Part shown: piece after piece, positions 9,643 to 18,740 of the stretch
How positions within the stretch are numbered: position 1 is the first letter of the stretch
Layout: each line of letters begins with the position of its first letter
NCBI GenBank assembly: GCA_964527995.1
Contig: CAZGRP010000002.1
Coordinates: forward strand, 124,001-188,000
DNA from: CAZGRP01 sp964527995
GTDB lineage: Bacteria > Zhuqueibacterota > Zhuqueibacteria > Oceanimicrobiales > CAZGRP01
Direction of reading: 5' to 3'
DNA length: 64,000 nt
Made by a program: the position numbers and the translations under genes
The notes under the pieces: generated by a model
What the model was told of the DNA's origin: nothing
Databases searched by the model: none
What the model saw: only the letters and a program-made list of their open reading frames with translations

Positions 9643-9742
9643 AATCATCAATCGTATCTCTTTAGAAACACAAGAGCTAAGGCAGTTTCGAAAAAGCGGA
9701 TTTGTCGACCGCATACTTCGGAGGGAGGTTCGCGGAGCATCT

Positions 9743-10729
9743 ATGTCATCCGCCGGTTTTGAGGCCCGGTGGGCGCGTTGGAAAGCGCTGGTGGAGGAGC
9801 GGCTGCGTGGTGTTGCGCTCGCGGCCGAGCCGGTCACCCTGTATGAGCCGATACGCTACACCCTGGAGGGCGGCGGAAAGCGGCTGCGGCCGATTTTGCT
9901 TCTCCTTGCCAGCGAAGCAGTCGGCGGTGACGGAGAGCAATGCCTCGATGCTGCGGCAGCGGTAGAACTCCTGCACAATTTCACCCTGGTCCATGACGAT
10001 ATCATGGACCATGACGAGACGCGGCGTGGCCGGCCGACCGTGCATGCCCGCTGGAATCCGAACGTCGCGCTTCTCGCAGGGGATGCCCTTCTCGTGCTGG
10101 CCTACCAGAGTTTGGCGAAGGCACCGGCTCGACACCTGCCGCGCCTCTTGAGTCTGTTCAGCGCTGGGACGATGAGTATCTGTGAAGGTCAGGCGTTCGA
10201 CCTCGAGTTCGAGAGCTCGGCCACCGTGAACCTCGACGACTATTTCCAAATGATCGACAAGAAAACGGCCCGCTTGCTTTCCCTGTCGGCCGAAATGGGA
10301 GCGATCCTCGGCGGCGGGGATACGATTCAAATTGAAGCGCTGCGGGCCTTCGGAGGCTTGTTGGGCCTGGCGTTCCAGGTGCAAGATGATCTCCTGGACA
10401 TTATTGCGGAAGAGAAAACGCTTGGCAAAACGATCGGTAGTGACCTGGCTCAGAAGAAGCGCACATTCCTTCTCCTACACGCGTTGAGCACTGCCACTCC
10501 GTCTCAGCGGGAACGAATCCACACAATCCTGGCCACGCCCTCCATCGGCGGTGCCGAAGTGGCCGCCATGCGCGAAATCTTCGAGGAGACCGGATCTCTG
10601 CAGGCGGCCAAGCAGAGCGTCGAGGGAAACATTCAGAGGGCCAAAGAGCAGCTGACCCGTCTGCCGCGATCGCAAGCCCGCGATGACCTCGAAGCCTTGC
10701 TCCTGAAGGTCTTGAAACGCAATGCCTGA
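9743..10729 (+). CDS. Trans-polyprenyl diphosphate synthase
   Basis: A 328-residue all-helical prenyl synthase. It has GGKRLRP near the N-terminus, the first aspartate-rich motif HDDIMDHDETRRGRPT, KTARLLSLSAEMGAILGG in the middle and the second motif QVQDDLLDI. It condenses isopentenyl diphosphate onto allylic primers. Overall resemblance is to octaprenyl/heptaprenyl synthases (IspB/HepT class) that make quinone side chains, but product length is inferred only. ATG 9743 is chosen because the upstream in-frame codons lie within the promoter region; a GGAG site is 5 bases before it. Confidence 0.9.
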   Translation: MSSAGFEARWARWKALVEERLRGVALAAEPVTLYEPIRYTLEGGGKRLRPILLLLASEAVGGDGEQCLDAAAAVELLHNFTLVHDDIMDHDETRRGRPTVHARWNPNVALLAGDALLVLAYQSLAKAPARHLPRLLSLFSAGTMSICEGQAFDLEFESSATVNLDDYFQMIDKKTARLLSLSAEMGAILGGGDTIQIEALRAFGGLLGLAFQVQDDLLDIIAEEKTLGKTIGSDLAQKKRTFLLLHALSTATPSQRERIHTILATPSIGGAEVAAMREIFEETGSLQAAKQSVEGNIQRAKEQLTRLPRSQARDDLEALLLKVLKRNA

Positions 10730-10782
10730 GGGCGCGATTTACCCTCGTTCTTTTTTCTTTGCCAGAAGGGCTGTCACTGCGA

Positions 10783-11049
10783 ATGATTGAACAGGAAGTC
10801 GTGGTGCAAAACAAGCTCGGATTGCACGCGCGTCCCGCCGCCCAACTGGTGAAGACCGCCGCTCAGTTCAAGTCGGATATCTACATTCGCAAGAACAGTC
10901 AGGTGGTTAACGGCAAGAGTATTATGGGGGTGATGATGCTGGCTGCAGGGAAGGGCATGCGACTCACCCTCATCGCGGATGGAGAGGATGAACAGCAGGC
11001 CATTGCAGCTTTGAAAGAGCTGTTCGATCGGAAGTTCGACGAGGAGTAG
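10783..11049 (+). CDS. ptsH: HPr phosphocarrier protein
   Basis: An 88-residue HPr. His15 lies in GLHARPAAQ, the site phosphorylated by enzyme I, and Ser46 lies in NGKSIMGVMML, the site used by HPr kinase in species that have it. Length is normal. It sits directly before enzyme I (12-base gap). No sugar-specific EII and no hprK are in the window, so the pair may have a regulatory role or serve a PTS elsewhere. ATG 10783 has AGAAGGG about 13 bases upstream; TTG 10759 is possible but would add 8 atypical residues. Confidence 0.95.
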   Translation: MIEQEVVVQNKLGLHARPAAQLVKTAAQFKSDIYIRKNSQVVNGKSIMGVMMLAAGKGMRLTLIADGEDEQQAIAALKELFDRKFDEE

Positions 11050-11061
11050 AAACGGTCTCCG

Positions 11062-12837
11062 ATGTTACCCAGACGCAAACTGAAATGCCAGGTGTTGGTG
11101 GAAGGCATCGCCGCATCGCCGGGGATCGCCATTGGGCCGGCCTTTGTGCTCAGCGGGGAGACCGTGCGCGTCAGAGATCGCAGCGTCGAGCCTTCTGAGG
11201 TCGAGCAGGAGATCAAGAACTTCCTGGCTGCAGTCGACAAAGCCAAGGCCGAGATCAGCGAGCTGCAACACCGCGTGGCCGAGGAGATCGGGCACGAGAA
11301 CGCAAAGATCTTCGACGTTCACCGGATGCTGTTGGAAGATGAGGAGCTGCATCGTGAGGTCATCGAACTGATCCGGGCACAGAAAAAAGGCGCCGAGTGG
11401 GCATTCTACAACGTCATCCTGGACAAACAGGCCACGCTCCAGAATTCCGACTCTGAATACCTGCGCAGCCGGGTTGCCGATCTTCGAGATGTCAAGAGAA
11501 GGGTCATTCACCACATTGAGGGCGAGCACGTCGACTACCTGGCTGGCCTGGAAGGATCGGCGATCCTCGTTGCACACGACCTGACCCCCTCGGAAACCGT
11601 ACAACTCGACCGTAGCAAGGTGCTCGGGTTTGCCACGGACCTTGGGGGAGGCACCTCACACGCCTCCATTATCGCTCGCTCCATGGGCATTCCGGCGGTC
11701 GTCGGATTGCGCCGGATCACAAAGGTGGCGAAAAGCGGAGACCGGTTCATCCTCGATGGCAACAACGGCCTGGTGCTGGTGAACCCCAGCCCTGAAACTC
11801 TGGAGCTGTATCGTGGGCTGCAGACGAGGTACTACGATTTCGAGGCCAGGCTTGGAGAACTTCGCGACTTGCCAAGCCGCACGCTCGACGGCAAGGACGT
11901 CGAACTGACGGCCAATATTGATTTCCCGGACGAAGTCGAGGCGGTGCTGTCGCATGGTGCCACCGGCATCGGACTCTACCGCGCCGACTATCTCTATCTG
12001 ACCCATCCCGAGCCGCCGACCGAAGAGTATCAGTATCGTGAGTTCCGCAAGGTGGTGGAGCGCCTGCATCCCCGTCCCGTGGTCATCCGCACCATGGACG
12101 TCGGCGGCGACAAGGTCCCTTCCAGCATTCAGATTCCGCCTGAGGACAACCCCTTCTTGGGCTGGCGGGCCATACGAATCGCCCTCGAGCGACCCGACCT
12201 TTTCAAGCCGGAGCTGCGAGCCATCCTGCGTGCCAGCGCTCACGGAAACGTCAAGCTCCTGTTGCCGATGATATCGAGTCTGGATGAGGTGCGCAGGGCG
12301 AAGGAGCTGGTCTCCCTCTGCAAGGCGGAGCTGCGCAGCGACGGAATTGCTTTCTCTGAGAGCCTCGAACTCGGCGTGATGATCGAGGTGCCGGCAGCGG
12401 CCGTCATCGCCGACCAGATTGCCAGCGAGGTGGACTTCCTGAGCATCGGCACCAATGACCTGGTGCAGTACCTCCTGGCTGTCGACCGCGGCAATGAGCG
12501 CATCGCCTATCTCTACAAACACCTTCATCCTGCCGTCCTTCGCGTCATCTCTCAAATCATCGAGGCCGCGCATCAGCGTGGTGCCTGGGTATCGATGTGC
12601 GGCGAGATGGCCGGCGACCCGCAGGCGCTGTTGCTTTTGCTCGGCATGGGCATCGATGAACTGAGCATGAGTCCGATTCGGCTGCCCGAGATCAAGAACA
12701 TGATCCGGTCCACGACGTACTCGTACGCCGTCGAAGTCGCCAGAGCCGCGATGGCGATGGACACTGCCCAGGAAGTCGAGCGCTTTGTCGGCGATATCAT
12801 GAGGGAGAAATTTCAGGATGTTCTGTTCACGGAGTGA
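11062..12837 (+). CDS. ptsI: PTS enzyme I (phosphoenolpyruvate-protein phosphotransferase)
   Basis: A 591-residue enzyme I. The phosphohistidine is His200 in GGGTSHASIIARSMGIPAVVG. The PEP-binding barrel follows with RTMDVGGDK, FLGWRAIR, GVMIEVPAA, SIGTNDLVQY and the catalytic cysteine motif VSMCGEMAGDP. It moves phosphate from PEP to the HPr encoded just upstream. ATG 11062 lacks a clear ribosome site and may be translated by coupling to ptsH; GTG 11092 is an alternative. The stop TGA overlaps the ribosome site of the PGI/PMI gene, so the operon continues. Confidence 0.97.
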   Translation: MLPRRKLKCQVLVEGIAASPGIAIGPAFVLSGETVRVRDRSVEPSEVEQEIKNFLAAVDKAKAEISELQHRVAEEIGHENAKIFDVHRMLLEDEELHREVIELIRAQKKGAEWAFYNVILDKQATLQNSDSEYLRSRVADLRDVKRRVIHHIEGEHVDYLAGLEGSAILVAHDLTPSETVQLDRSKVLGFATDLGGGTSHASIIARSMGIPAVVGLRRITKVAKSGDRFILDGNNGLVLVNPSPETLELYRGLQTRYYDFEARLGELRDLPSRTLDGKDVELTANIDFPDEVEAVLSHGATGIGLYRADYLYLTHPEPPTEEYQYREFRKVVERLHPRPVVIRTMDVGGDKVPSSIQIPPEDNPFLGWRAIRIALERPDLFKPELRAILRASAHGNVKLLLPMISSLDEVRRAKELVSLCKAELRSDGIAFSESLELGVMIEVPAAAVIADQIASEVDFLSIGTNDLVQYLLAVDRGNERIAYLYKHLHPAVLRVISQIIEAAHQRGAWVSMCGEMAGDPQALLLLLGMGIDELSMSPIRLPEIKNMIRSTTYSYAVEVARAAMAMDTAQEVERFVGDIMREKFQDVLFTE

Positions 12838-12839
12838 CC

Positions 12840-13901
12840 ATGGCTGAGCTGACTCGCGAGAGAATAGCTGCCGTCGACCCGGATGGTATGCTCGACCGCA
12901 TCCTCGGGCTCGGAGACCAGTTGCAACGCGCCTGGCAGGAAGCGCAGCGGGTCGAGCCGAAGGTCGACGGCGATCGTGTGAAAAACGTGGTCGTGGCCGG
13001 CATGGGAGGCTCGGCCATCAGCGGCGACATCGTGCGGGCGGTCGTGGCCAACGAGTCCGGCGTGCCATTGCTGGTAAACCGCAACTACGACCTCCCCAGC
13101 TATGTCGGTCCCGACACGCTTGTGGTTGCGTCCAGCTACTCGGGAAACACCGAAGAGACGCTGGCGGCATTCGAGCAGGCACGTGCCAGAGGGGCCCAGA
13201 TCGTGGCGATCACCTCAGGGGGGCGGCTGAGGCAGCGGGCCGAAGAGCAGGCGTGCACGGTCTATCCGATCACCATCGCCAGCCCGCCTCGAGCCGCCAT
13301 TTCTTTCTTGACCGCCCCTTTGCTGCACCTGCTGGCCTTCTTGCGCCACATTCCGGATCCAGGAAACGATGTCGGGGAAACGGCAGCGCGACTGAAAAGC
13401 CTGGCAGGCCGATTCGGACCTGAGGTCGTGGGCGGCGACAACCTGTGCAAGAGCCTGGCATCCCATCTGTATCAAAAGCTGCCCCTCATCTACGCTGCGG
13501 TTCACCCACTGGAAGGGGTCGCCTGGCGCTGGAAAGGCCAGTTCTCGGAGAACAGCAAGATGCTGGCGTTTGCGAATGTTCTTCCCGAGATGAACCACAA
13601 CGAGATCGTTGGCTGGGGTCTCGACAAGGCTCTACAGGAGCGAATCCGGGTCGTCTTCCTGCGTGATCGGGACGAACATCCGCGCATTCGCAGGCGGTTC
13701 GAGATCACCAAAGAACTGTTGCAAGGAGAGACCGGGACGATCCTCGAGGTTGGCAGTGAAGGGGAGTCACTCCTGGCGAGGCTGTTTTCACTCATTTTCA
13801 TCGGTGACCTGACGAGTCTCTACCTGGCGGTGCTCAACGGCGTGGATCCGACCCCGGTGGCGAAGATTGATACGCTCAAGCAGAGACTCGCCCAGGGCTG
13901 A
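12840..13901 (+). CDS. Bifunctional phosphoglucose/phosphomannose isomerase (SIS domain)
   Basis: A 353-residue protein with two SIS folds. The markers are VAGMGGSAISGDIV, SSYSGNTEETLAA and VHPLEGVAWRWKGQFSENSK, the last two matching the bifunctional PGI/PMI family known mostly from archaea and some bacteria. It interconverts fructose-6-phosphate with glucose-6-phosphate and mannose-6-phosphate, feeding glycolysis and mannose-based sugar nucleotides. ATG 12840 lies two bases after the ptsI stop, with GGAG just before it, so the two genes are translationally coupled. Confidence 0.9.
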   Translation: MAELTRERIAAVDPDGMLDRILGLGDQLQRAWQEAQRVEPKVDGDRVKNVVVAGMGGSAISGDIVRAVVANESGVPLLVNRNYDLPSYVGPDTLVVASSYSGNTEETLAAFEQARARGAQIVAITSGGRLRQRAEEQACTVYPITIASPPRAAISFLTAPLLHLLAFLRHIPDPGNDVGETAARLKSLAGRFGPEVVGGDNLCKSLASHLYQKLPLIYAAVHPLEGVAWRWKGQFSENSKMLAFANVLPEMNHNEIVGWGLDKALQERIRVVFLRDRDEHPRIRRRFEITKELLQGETGTILEVGSEGESLLARLFSLIFIGDLTSLYLAVLNGVDPTPVAKIDTLKQRLAQG

Positions 13902-14025
13902 GGCGGAGACTCCGTCGTAGTCGTCGACATCACAAGAATAGGCGAGCCGCCCGTGCGGCCTCGTGGTGCCCTGTGGCGCCGCCGCACCGGGCTTGCCGGG
14001 AACGCTGGCTGGAAAGGAGAACAAT
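13902..14025 (+). other. Structured GC-rich leader upstream of metK
   Basis: The 124 bases between the PGI/PMI stop and the metK start contain three consecutive potential hairpins: CGAGCCGC with GCGGCCTCG (13943-13963 region), GGTGCC with GGCGCC, and CCGG with CCGG, followed by GGAAAGGAG. I do not recognise a known SAM riboswitch consensus in it. It may be a regulatory leader or simply a processed spacer. Confidence 0.3.
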
Positions 14026-15159
14026 ATGTCTTTCATGCTTTTTACCTCCGAGTCGGTGACGGAAGGACACCCGGATAAGATCGCGGATCAGATTTCCGAT
14101 GCTGTCCTCGACACGGTGCTTGCCGATGATCCCAAGGGCCGGGTGGCGTGCGAGACGTTCGTCACCACCGGTCTGGTGCTCGTCGGAGGTGAAATCACTA
14201 CAACCACCTACGTCGATGTACCGAAGATCGTCCGAGAGGTGATCCGCGACATCGGCTACACGGATGCCCGCTTCGGCTTCGATGCCGACAGTTGTGCGGT
14301 GTTGACAGCGATCGATCCACAATCGCCCGATATCGCCATGGGGGTCGATCGTGAGGGCGCCGGCGATCAGGGCTTGATGTTCGGTTACGCCGTGCGGGAG
14401 ACAAAGGAACTCATGCCTCTGCCCATCATTCTGGCTCATCGCCTCACCCGGCAGCTCTCGGAGGTTCGCAGAACGGGCGTCCTGCCCTACCTGCGGCCAG
14501 ACGGAAAATCGCAGGTGACCGTCCTTTATGAGGACAACAAGCCGGTGCAGGTCAAGAACGTGGTGGTCTCGGCGCAGCATGCTCCGGAAATCTCCATCGA
14601 ACAACTACGTTTCGACATCATCGAGAAGGTCATCAAACCCGTGATTCCGACCGAGTATGTCGACGACGACAAGATCGTCTATCACATCAACCCGACCGGG
14701 CGCTTCGTGATCGGCGGGCCGCAAGGCGACGCCGGGCTGACCGGTCGAAAGATCATCGTCGATACCTATGGTGGTTTTGGCCGCCATGGCGGCGGTTGCT
14801 TTTCTGGCAAGGACCCAACCAAGGTCGACCGCTCTGCCACCTACGCTGCCCGCTACGTCGCCAAGAACATCGTAGCTGCCGGCCTGGCCGACCGTTGCGA
14901 GGTGCAACTGGCCTATGCCATCGGTGTTGCCGAGCCGGTGTCGGTCCACGTCCAGAGCTTTGGCACCGGCCGTATCTCCGACGATGAGATCAGCGAGCGG
15001 GTGCGCAGGGTGTTCGACCTGCGACCGCGCAGCATCATCGAGATGCTCGACTTGCAGCGACCGATTTACCGGAAGACTTCTGTCTACGGCCACTTCGGCC
15101 GCGAGGAGGAGTCATTCACCTGGGAGAGAACCGACCGGGCCGAAGAGCTGGCGCGCTGA
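14026..15159 (+). CDS. metK: S-adenosylmethionine synthetase
   Basis: A 377-residue MetK. It contains FTSESVTEGHPDKI at the N-terminus (ATP site), GAGDQGLMFGYA (methionine/ATP-binding hexapeptide region) and the P-loop-like GGGCFSGKDPTKVDRS. It makes SAM from methionine and ATP. ATG 14026 has GGAAAGGAG upstream. Together with ahcY, 42 bases downstream, it forms a SAM-supply and SAH-removal pair. That is relevant because the right side of the window encodes many SAM-dependent enzymes. Confidence 0.98.
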   Translation: MSFMLFTSESVTEGHPDKIADQISDAVLDTVLADDPKGRVACETFVTTGLVLVGGEITTTTYVDVPKIVREVIRDIGYTDARFGFDADSCAVLTAIDPQSPDIAMGVDREGAGDQGLMFGYAVRETKELMPLPIILAHRLTRQLSEVRRTGVLPYLRPDGKSQVTVLYEDNKPVQVKNVVVSAQHAPEISIEQLRFDIIEKVIKPVIPTEYVDDDKIVYHINPTGRFVIGGPQGDAGLTGRKIIVDTYGGFGRHGGGCFSGKDPTKVDRSATYAARYVAKNIVAAGLADRCEVQLAYAIGVAEPVSVHVQSFGTGRISDDEISERVRRVFDLRPRSIIEMLDLQRPIYRKTSVYGHFGREEESFTWERTDRAEELAR

Positions 15160-15201
15160 CACGCCGGCACGGTCCTTCATCAACAGAACAGGAGGTTGCG
15201 A

Positions 15202-16461
15202 GTGGAATACGACATCCGTGATATCCAGTTGGCAGGCGAAGGCAAACGGCGCATCGAATGGGCCGACCACGACATGCCGGTGCTGGCTCAGCTCCGGCAG
15301 CGGTTTGAGAAGGAAAAGCCGCTGCAGGGAAGGCGTATGTCGGCCTGCCTGCACGTCACCGCCGAGACCGCCAATCTGGTGCGCACGCTGAAGGCCGGTG
15401 GAGCCGACGTGCTGCTGTGCGCTTCCAATCCGTTATCGACGCAGGATGATGTGGCGGCCGCCCTTGTCAAGGAGTATGGCATACCGACGTTTGCCATCAA
15501 AGGAGAGGATAACCAGACCTACTACCGCCACATCCACACGGCGGTGCGTCACCGGCCGGTGGTGACGATGGATGACGGTGCCGATTTGGTCAGCGTGATC
15601 CATGCCGAGTACCCCGATGTCGCCGCTCAGGTGGTCGGCAGCATGGAGGAGACCACGACCGGCGTCATCCGGCTGCGAGCCATGGAGCGCGACGGCGCCC
15701 TGAAGTTTCCGGTGATCGCCGTCAACGATGCCACCACCAAGAATCTTTTTGACAACCGCTACGGCACGGGCCAGTCGACCATCGACGGCATCATTCGGGC
15801 CACAGACGTTTTGCTTGCCGGCAAGAATTTCGTGGTTGCCGGATACGGCTGGTGCGGCAAGGGCGTGTCGATGCGGGCCCGTGGCATGGGCGCCAACGTC
15901 ATCGTCACGGAGGTCAATCCGGTTCGTGCCATCGAAGCCGTCATGGACGGGTTTCGCGTCATGCCGATGGTGGAAGCGGCGCAGATCGGCGACATTTTCT
16001 GCACCTTGACCGGCAATACCCATGTCATTCGCAAGGAGCATTTCGAGGTGATGAAAGATGGTGCTCTGGTCGCCAACTCGGGCCACTTCAATGTCGAGAT
16101 CGATCTGCCTGCCCTCGAGGCCATGGCTGCCGAGGTTCAGAAGGGGGTCCGGGCTTTTGTCGACCGCTACGTTCTTGCCGACGGCCGGCGCATTCATATC
16201 CTGGCCGAAGGCCGACTGATCAACCTGTCGGCGGCCGAGGGACACCCGGCGTCGGTGATGGATATGAGTTTTTCGACCCAGGCTCTGGCAACAGAGTTCG
16301 TTATCAAGAACGCCGGCAAACTGGCTGCAAAAGTTCACCGCGTACCGCAGGAGATCGAAGACTGGGTGGCTCGGCTGAAGCTCAAGTCGATGTCGGTCAC
16401 CATTGACGAGCTGACAGAGGAGCAGAAGCACTATCTCGAATCGTGGGAGCTCGGCACCTGA
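15202..16461 (+). CDS. ahcY: S-adenosyl-L-homocysteine hydrolase
   Basis: A 419-residue adenosylhomocysteinase. Motifs include the N-terminal MPVLAQLRQRF, SNPLSTQDDVAAAL, the NAD-binding GYGWCGKGVSMRARGMGA, NSGHFNVEIDL and the C-terminal HPASVMDMSFSTQALA. It splits SAH into adenosine and homocysteine, relieving product inhibition of methyltransferases. GTG 15202 is chosen because GGAGG is 6 bases before it. The length is typical of bacterial forms lacking the 40-residue insertion. A strong terminator follows at 16521. Confidence 0.97.
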   Translation: MEYDIRDIQLAGEGKRRIEWADHDMPVLAQLRQRFEKEKPLQGRRMSACLHVTAETANLVRTLKAGGADVLLCASNPLSTQDDVAAALVKEYGIPTFAIKGEDNQTYYRHIHTAVRHRPVVTMDDGADLVSVIHAEYPDVAAQVVGSMEETTTGVIRLRAMERDGALKFPVIAVNDATTKNLFDNRYGTGQSTIDGIIRATDVLLAGKNFVVAGYGWCGKGVSMRARGMGANVIVTEVNPVRAIEAVMDGFRVMPMVEAAQIGDIFCTLTGNTHVIRKEHFEVMKDGALVANSGHFNVEIDLPALEAMAAEVQKGVRAFVDRYVLADGRRIHILAEGRLINLSAAEGHPASVMDMSFSTQALATEFVIKNAGKLAAKVHRVPQEIEDWVARLKLKSMSVTIDELTEEQKHYLESWELGT

Positions 16462-16520
16462 CGGCGGGTTGCCGCTGTTCCCCTGGCTCGACAAAAAGGG
16501 CCGGTTGACTGTTGAAATCA

Positions 16521-16550
16521 AGCCCCATGGTTGGGTCCATGGGGCTTTTT
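16521..16550 (+). terminator. Rho-independent terminator after ahcY
   Basis: A perfect 10-bp stem, AGCCCCATGG (16521-16530) with CCATGGGGCT (16537-16546), and a 6-base loop, running into five T residues (16546-16550). It ends the 9614-16461 operon. Confidence 0.92.
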
Positions 16551-16643
16551 GCTTGTGTCAAGAAAGGGCGTGCCGATGCCGATATTGAAATTGACCTATG
16601 CCACCCACCCACGCATCGCGTCCCCAAACTCGAGGTAGGAGAT

Positions 16644-18722
16644 ATGCACGAGCAGAGCAAGCAGCGGCCTTCGCCGAAGGCGGCGCGGCTTCTGGGGGTT
16701 GTCAGAGCGCTGTCGCCGCTGGTTCTCTTGGCCTCCCTGGCGATCTTGCAGCTCGACTGTTCTTTTCAGTCGCCATCTGCGCCGACCTGGGATGCAGACC
16801 TATCGGTTCCCCTGATTGCCAAGACCTTTACCATGTCGAAGTTTGTCGAGGATGAAGACCATCTCTTTGTCGGCCAGGACAGCCTGGTTCATTTTGAGTT
16901 CGAACAGAACCTGGACCGCTACTACGTCGGCGACAAGTTGAAGATCGACGGCTTCGACCAGGCTTTCAATTTCCAGTTGGGCGTCTTCCGGATCAATGAG
17001 CCGCCGCCAGAGAATGTCGGGATCGTTCTTGGCGATATCTTTCCCCCGGCCAACCAGCTCGGCGGTCTACGCGTTCCTGTCCCTGCATTCCAGTTTGCCC
17101 CGGACCCGGTACCGCTCGACCCGTTTCAGGAGTTCGATTACGTCGTCCTCGAACGGGCTGATGTCAGCATCCGTTTGGACAACAACTTGCCGATTCCGCT
17201 GGGACCGTCCCTTCTCTTGGAAATCCGCGACGGCGTGATGGACACCGTCATCGCCACCGTGTCGCACAACCAGATCGTTCAGCCCGGCGACTTCTTCGTT
17301 GAGAATCTCCAGCTCGGCCATACGCGACTTCCGAACACCTTGTCTGTCCGCGTGGAAGGCGGCTCCCCCGGCAGCAGCACGCCTGTGCCCATCGATCCGC
17401 AGGCCAGCTTCCGCATCACCACACAGATCCACACCCTGGAGGTCTCGGAGGCGTCGGCACAGATCCCGCCGCAGCATCTTGAGGGCACGGAGCTGGTTGC
17501 TTTGAGCGATTCGGTGGTGGTGACCGAGGCGAAGATCAAGAGCGGCCTGATTCATGTGACGCTGCAAGGGGCTTTCCCGCTCGACGGCCTGCTGACCTTT
17601 AGTTTCCCCGATTTTGTGAACGCGTCCGGACAGCCGCTCGGTGGCCAGCTTCGCCTCAGCCGTAATGCCGTCAACGAATTCGACGTCGATGTCAGCAACT
17701 ACCGTTTCGTGCCGGAACCTGCACCCCTGGGGCAGCAGAAGGTGCGTTTTCACTGGCTCTTCGACAGCGACGACTCCGGCACGCAGAGGGTCCTGGTGAA
17801 GAGCACCGACCAGATCCAGGCCCAGGTGAACGTCTCGCCGATCATCTTTTCGGAGATCGCCGGAACGGTGTACGACCAGACCATCGACATCGACCAACAG
17901 ACCTTCCAGCTCGACATTCCATCCGGGCTCGATAGCGTGATCCTCGCAAGCGGCCGGCTCGAACTGACCATCAACAATGCCATCAACTTTCCGGTGCGCA
18001 CCGACATCATGATCGAGGGCCAAGATGACGCCGGCGTCCGTACCGAGGTCGAAGTCCGCGAGGTGATCCAGGCGGCTTCCAGCCCGGGCGTGCCGACGCC
18101 AACAACCATCGTGTTCGACACGAATAACCAGCAGGTGGCCGCTTTCATCAACTCGCTGCCCACGCTGGTGCGCGTGTTCGGGCGGGTCGTGGTCGGCGAT
18201 GAGCAGTGGCAGGGTCGGATCACCGCCAACGATTTCGTCGACGGCAAGGTTCGGTTCACAGCGCCACTGGCCTTGAGTCTGCCAGCGCAGACGGTCGAGG
18301 AGGTTCTCGATGAGGTTCAGATCGACCAGGATGTGCGCAAGCAGGTCAAGAAACGCGTCGGGGCGGGCCAGCTTGTGGCGCAGGTCGGCAACCATCTTCC
18401 GGTCGGTGCCCGCGTGGAGATCTTTTTCGGAGCTGTCGACTCGCTGGTGTTTCAGCAGCCGGAGATCGTCCTGGGGCCGGTTGAGATCGGCCCTGGTCAG
18501 GTGGATGAGGCTACAGGGCGTGTGGCCGAGGAGACCGTGCAAGAAGCGCGTATCGAGGTGACCAAAGACCAGATCGAACGCCTGTTCACGGCACCCCTCT
18601 ACGCCGGACTGCGCGTCGCCATGCCCGGCACCAACGGCAAGGTAGTGCGTGTTGCGCCCACCGATTACGTCCGGGTCAAAGCTTTCGCCAAAGTGCAGTT
18701 GCAGGTGGACTTCAACAAATGA
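16644..18722 (+). CDS. Large envelope protein of unknown function, possibly anchored
   Basis: A 692-residue protein I cannot assign to a named family. The N-terminus has a hydrophobic helix ending LAILQLDC, then SFQSPSAPTWDADLSVPLI. This resembles exported FCB-group proteins that begin with a Cys followed by a beta-rich WD-containing segment. The residue before Cys is Asp, so it is a poor lipobox. The rest is rich in beta-prone repeats with no Cys cluster or catalytic motif. ATG 16644 has GTAGGAG upstream. It is paired with the PorV-like barrel gene 18 bases downstream, suggesting a joint role at the outer membrane. Confidence 0.7.
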   Translation: MHEQSKQRPSPKAARLLGVVRALSPLVLLASLAILQLDCSFQSPSAPTWDADLSVPLIAKTFTMSKFVEDEDHLFVGQDSLVHFEFEQNLDRYYVGDKLKIDGFDQAFNFQLGVFRINEPPPENVGIVLGDIFPPANQLGGLRVPVPAFQFAPDPVPLDPFQEFDYVVLERADVSIRLDNNLPIPLGPSLLLEIRDGVMDTVIATVSHNQIVQPGDFFVENLQLGHTRLPNTLSVRVEGGSPGSSTPVPIDPQASFRITTQIHTLEVSEASAQIPPQHLEGTELVALSDSVVVTEAKIKSGLIHVTLQGAFPLDGLLTFSFPDFVNASGQPLGGQLRLSRNAVNEFDVDVSNYRFVPEPAPLGQQKVRFHWLFDSDDSGTQRVLVKSTDQIQAQVNVSPIIFSEIAGTVYDQTIDIDQQTFQLDIPSGLDSVILASGRLELTINNAINFPVRTDIMIEGQDDAGVRTEVEVREVIQAASSPGVPTPTTIVFDTNNQQVAAFINSLPTLVRVFGRVVVGDEQWQGRITANDFVDGKVRFTAPLALSLPAQTVEEVLDEVQIDQDVRKQVKKRVGAGQLVAQVGNHLPVGARVEIFFGAVDSLVFQQPEIVLGPVEIGPGQVDEATGRVAEETVQEARIEVTKDQIERLFTAPLYAGLRVAMPGTNGKVVRVAPTDYVRVKAFAKVQLQVDFNK

Positions 18723-18740
18723 ACTCGAGGGAACAGAGCC

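Noticed and set aside
13902..14025. Known SAM riboswitch before metK
   Set aside because: No consensus of SAM-I, SAM-II/V, SAM-IV or SAH riboswitches could be matched by eye; kept only as a structured leader.
15433..16521. 362-codon minus-strand frame
   Set aside because: Antisense shadow of ahcY; no homology features.
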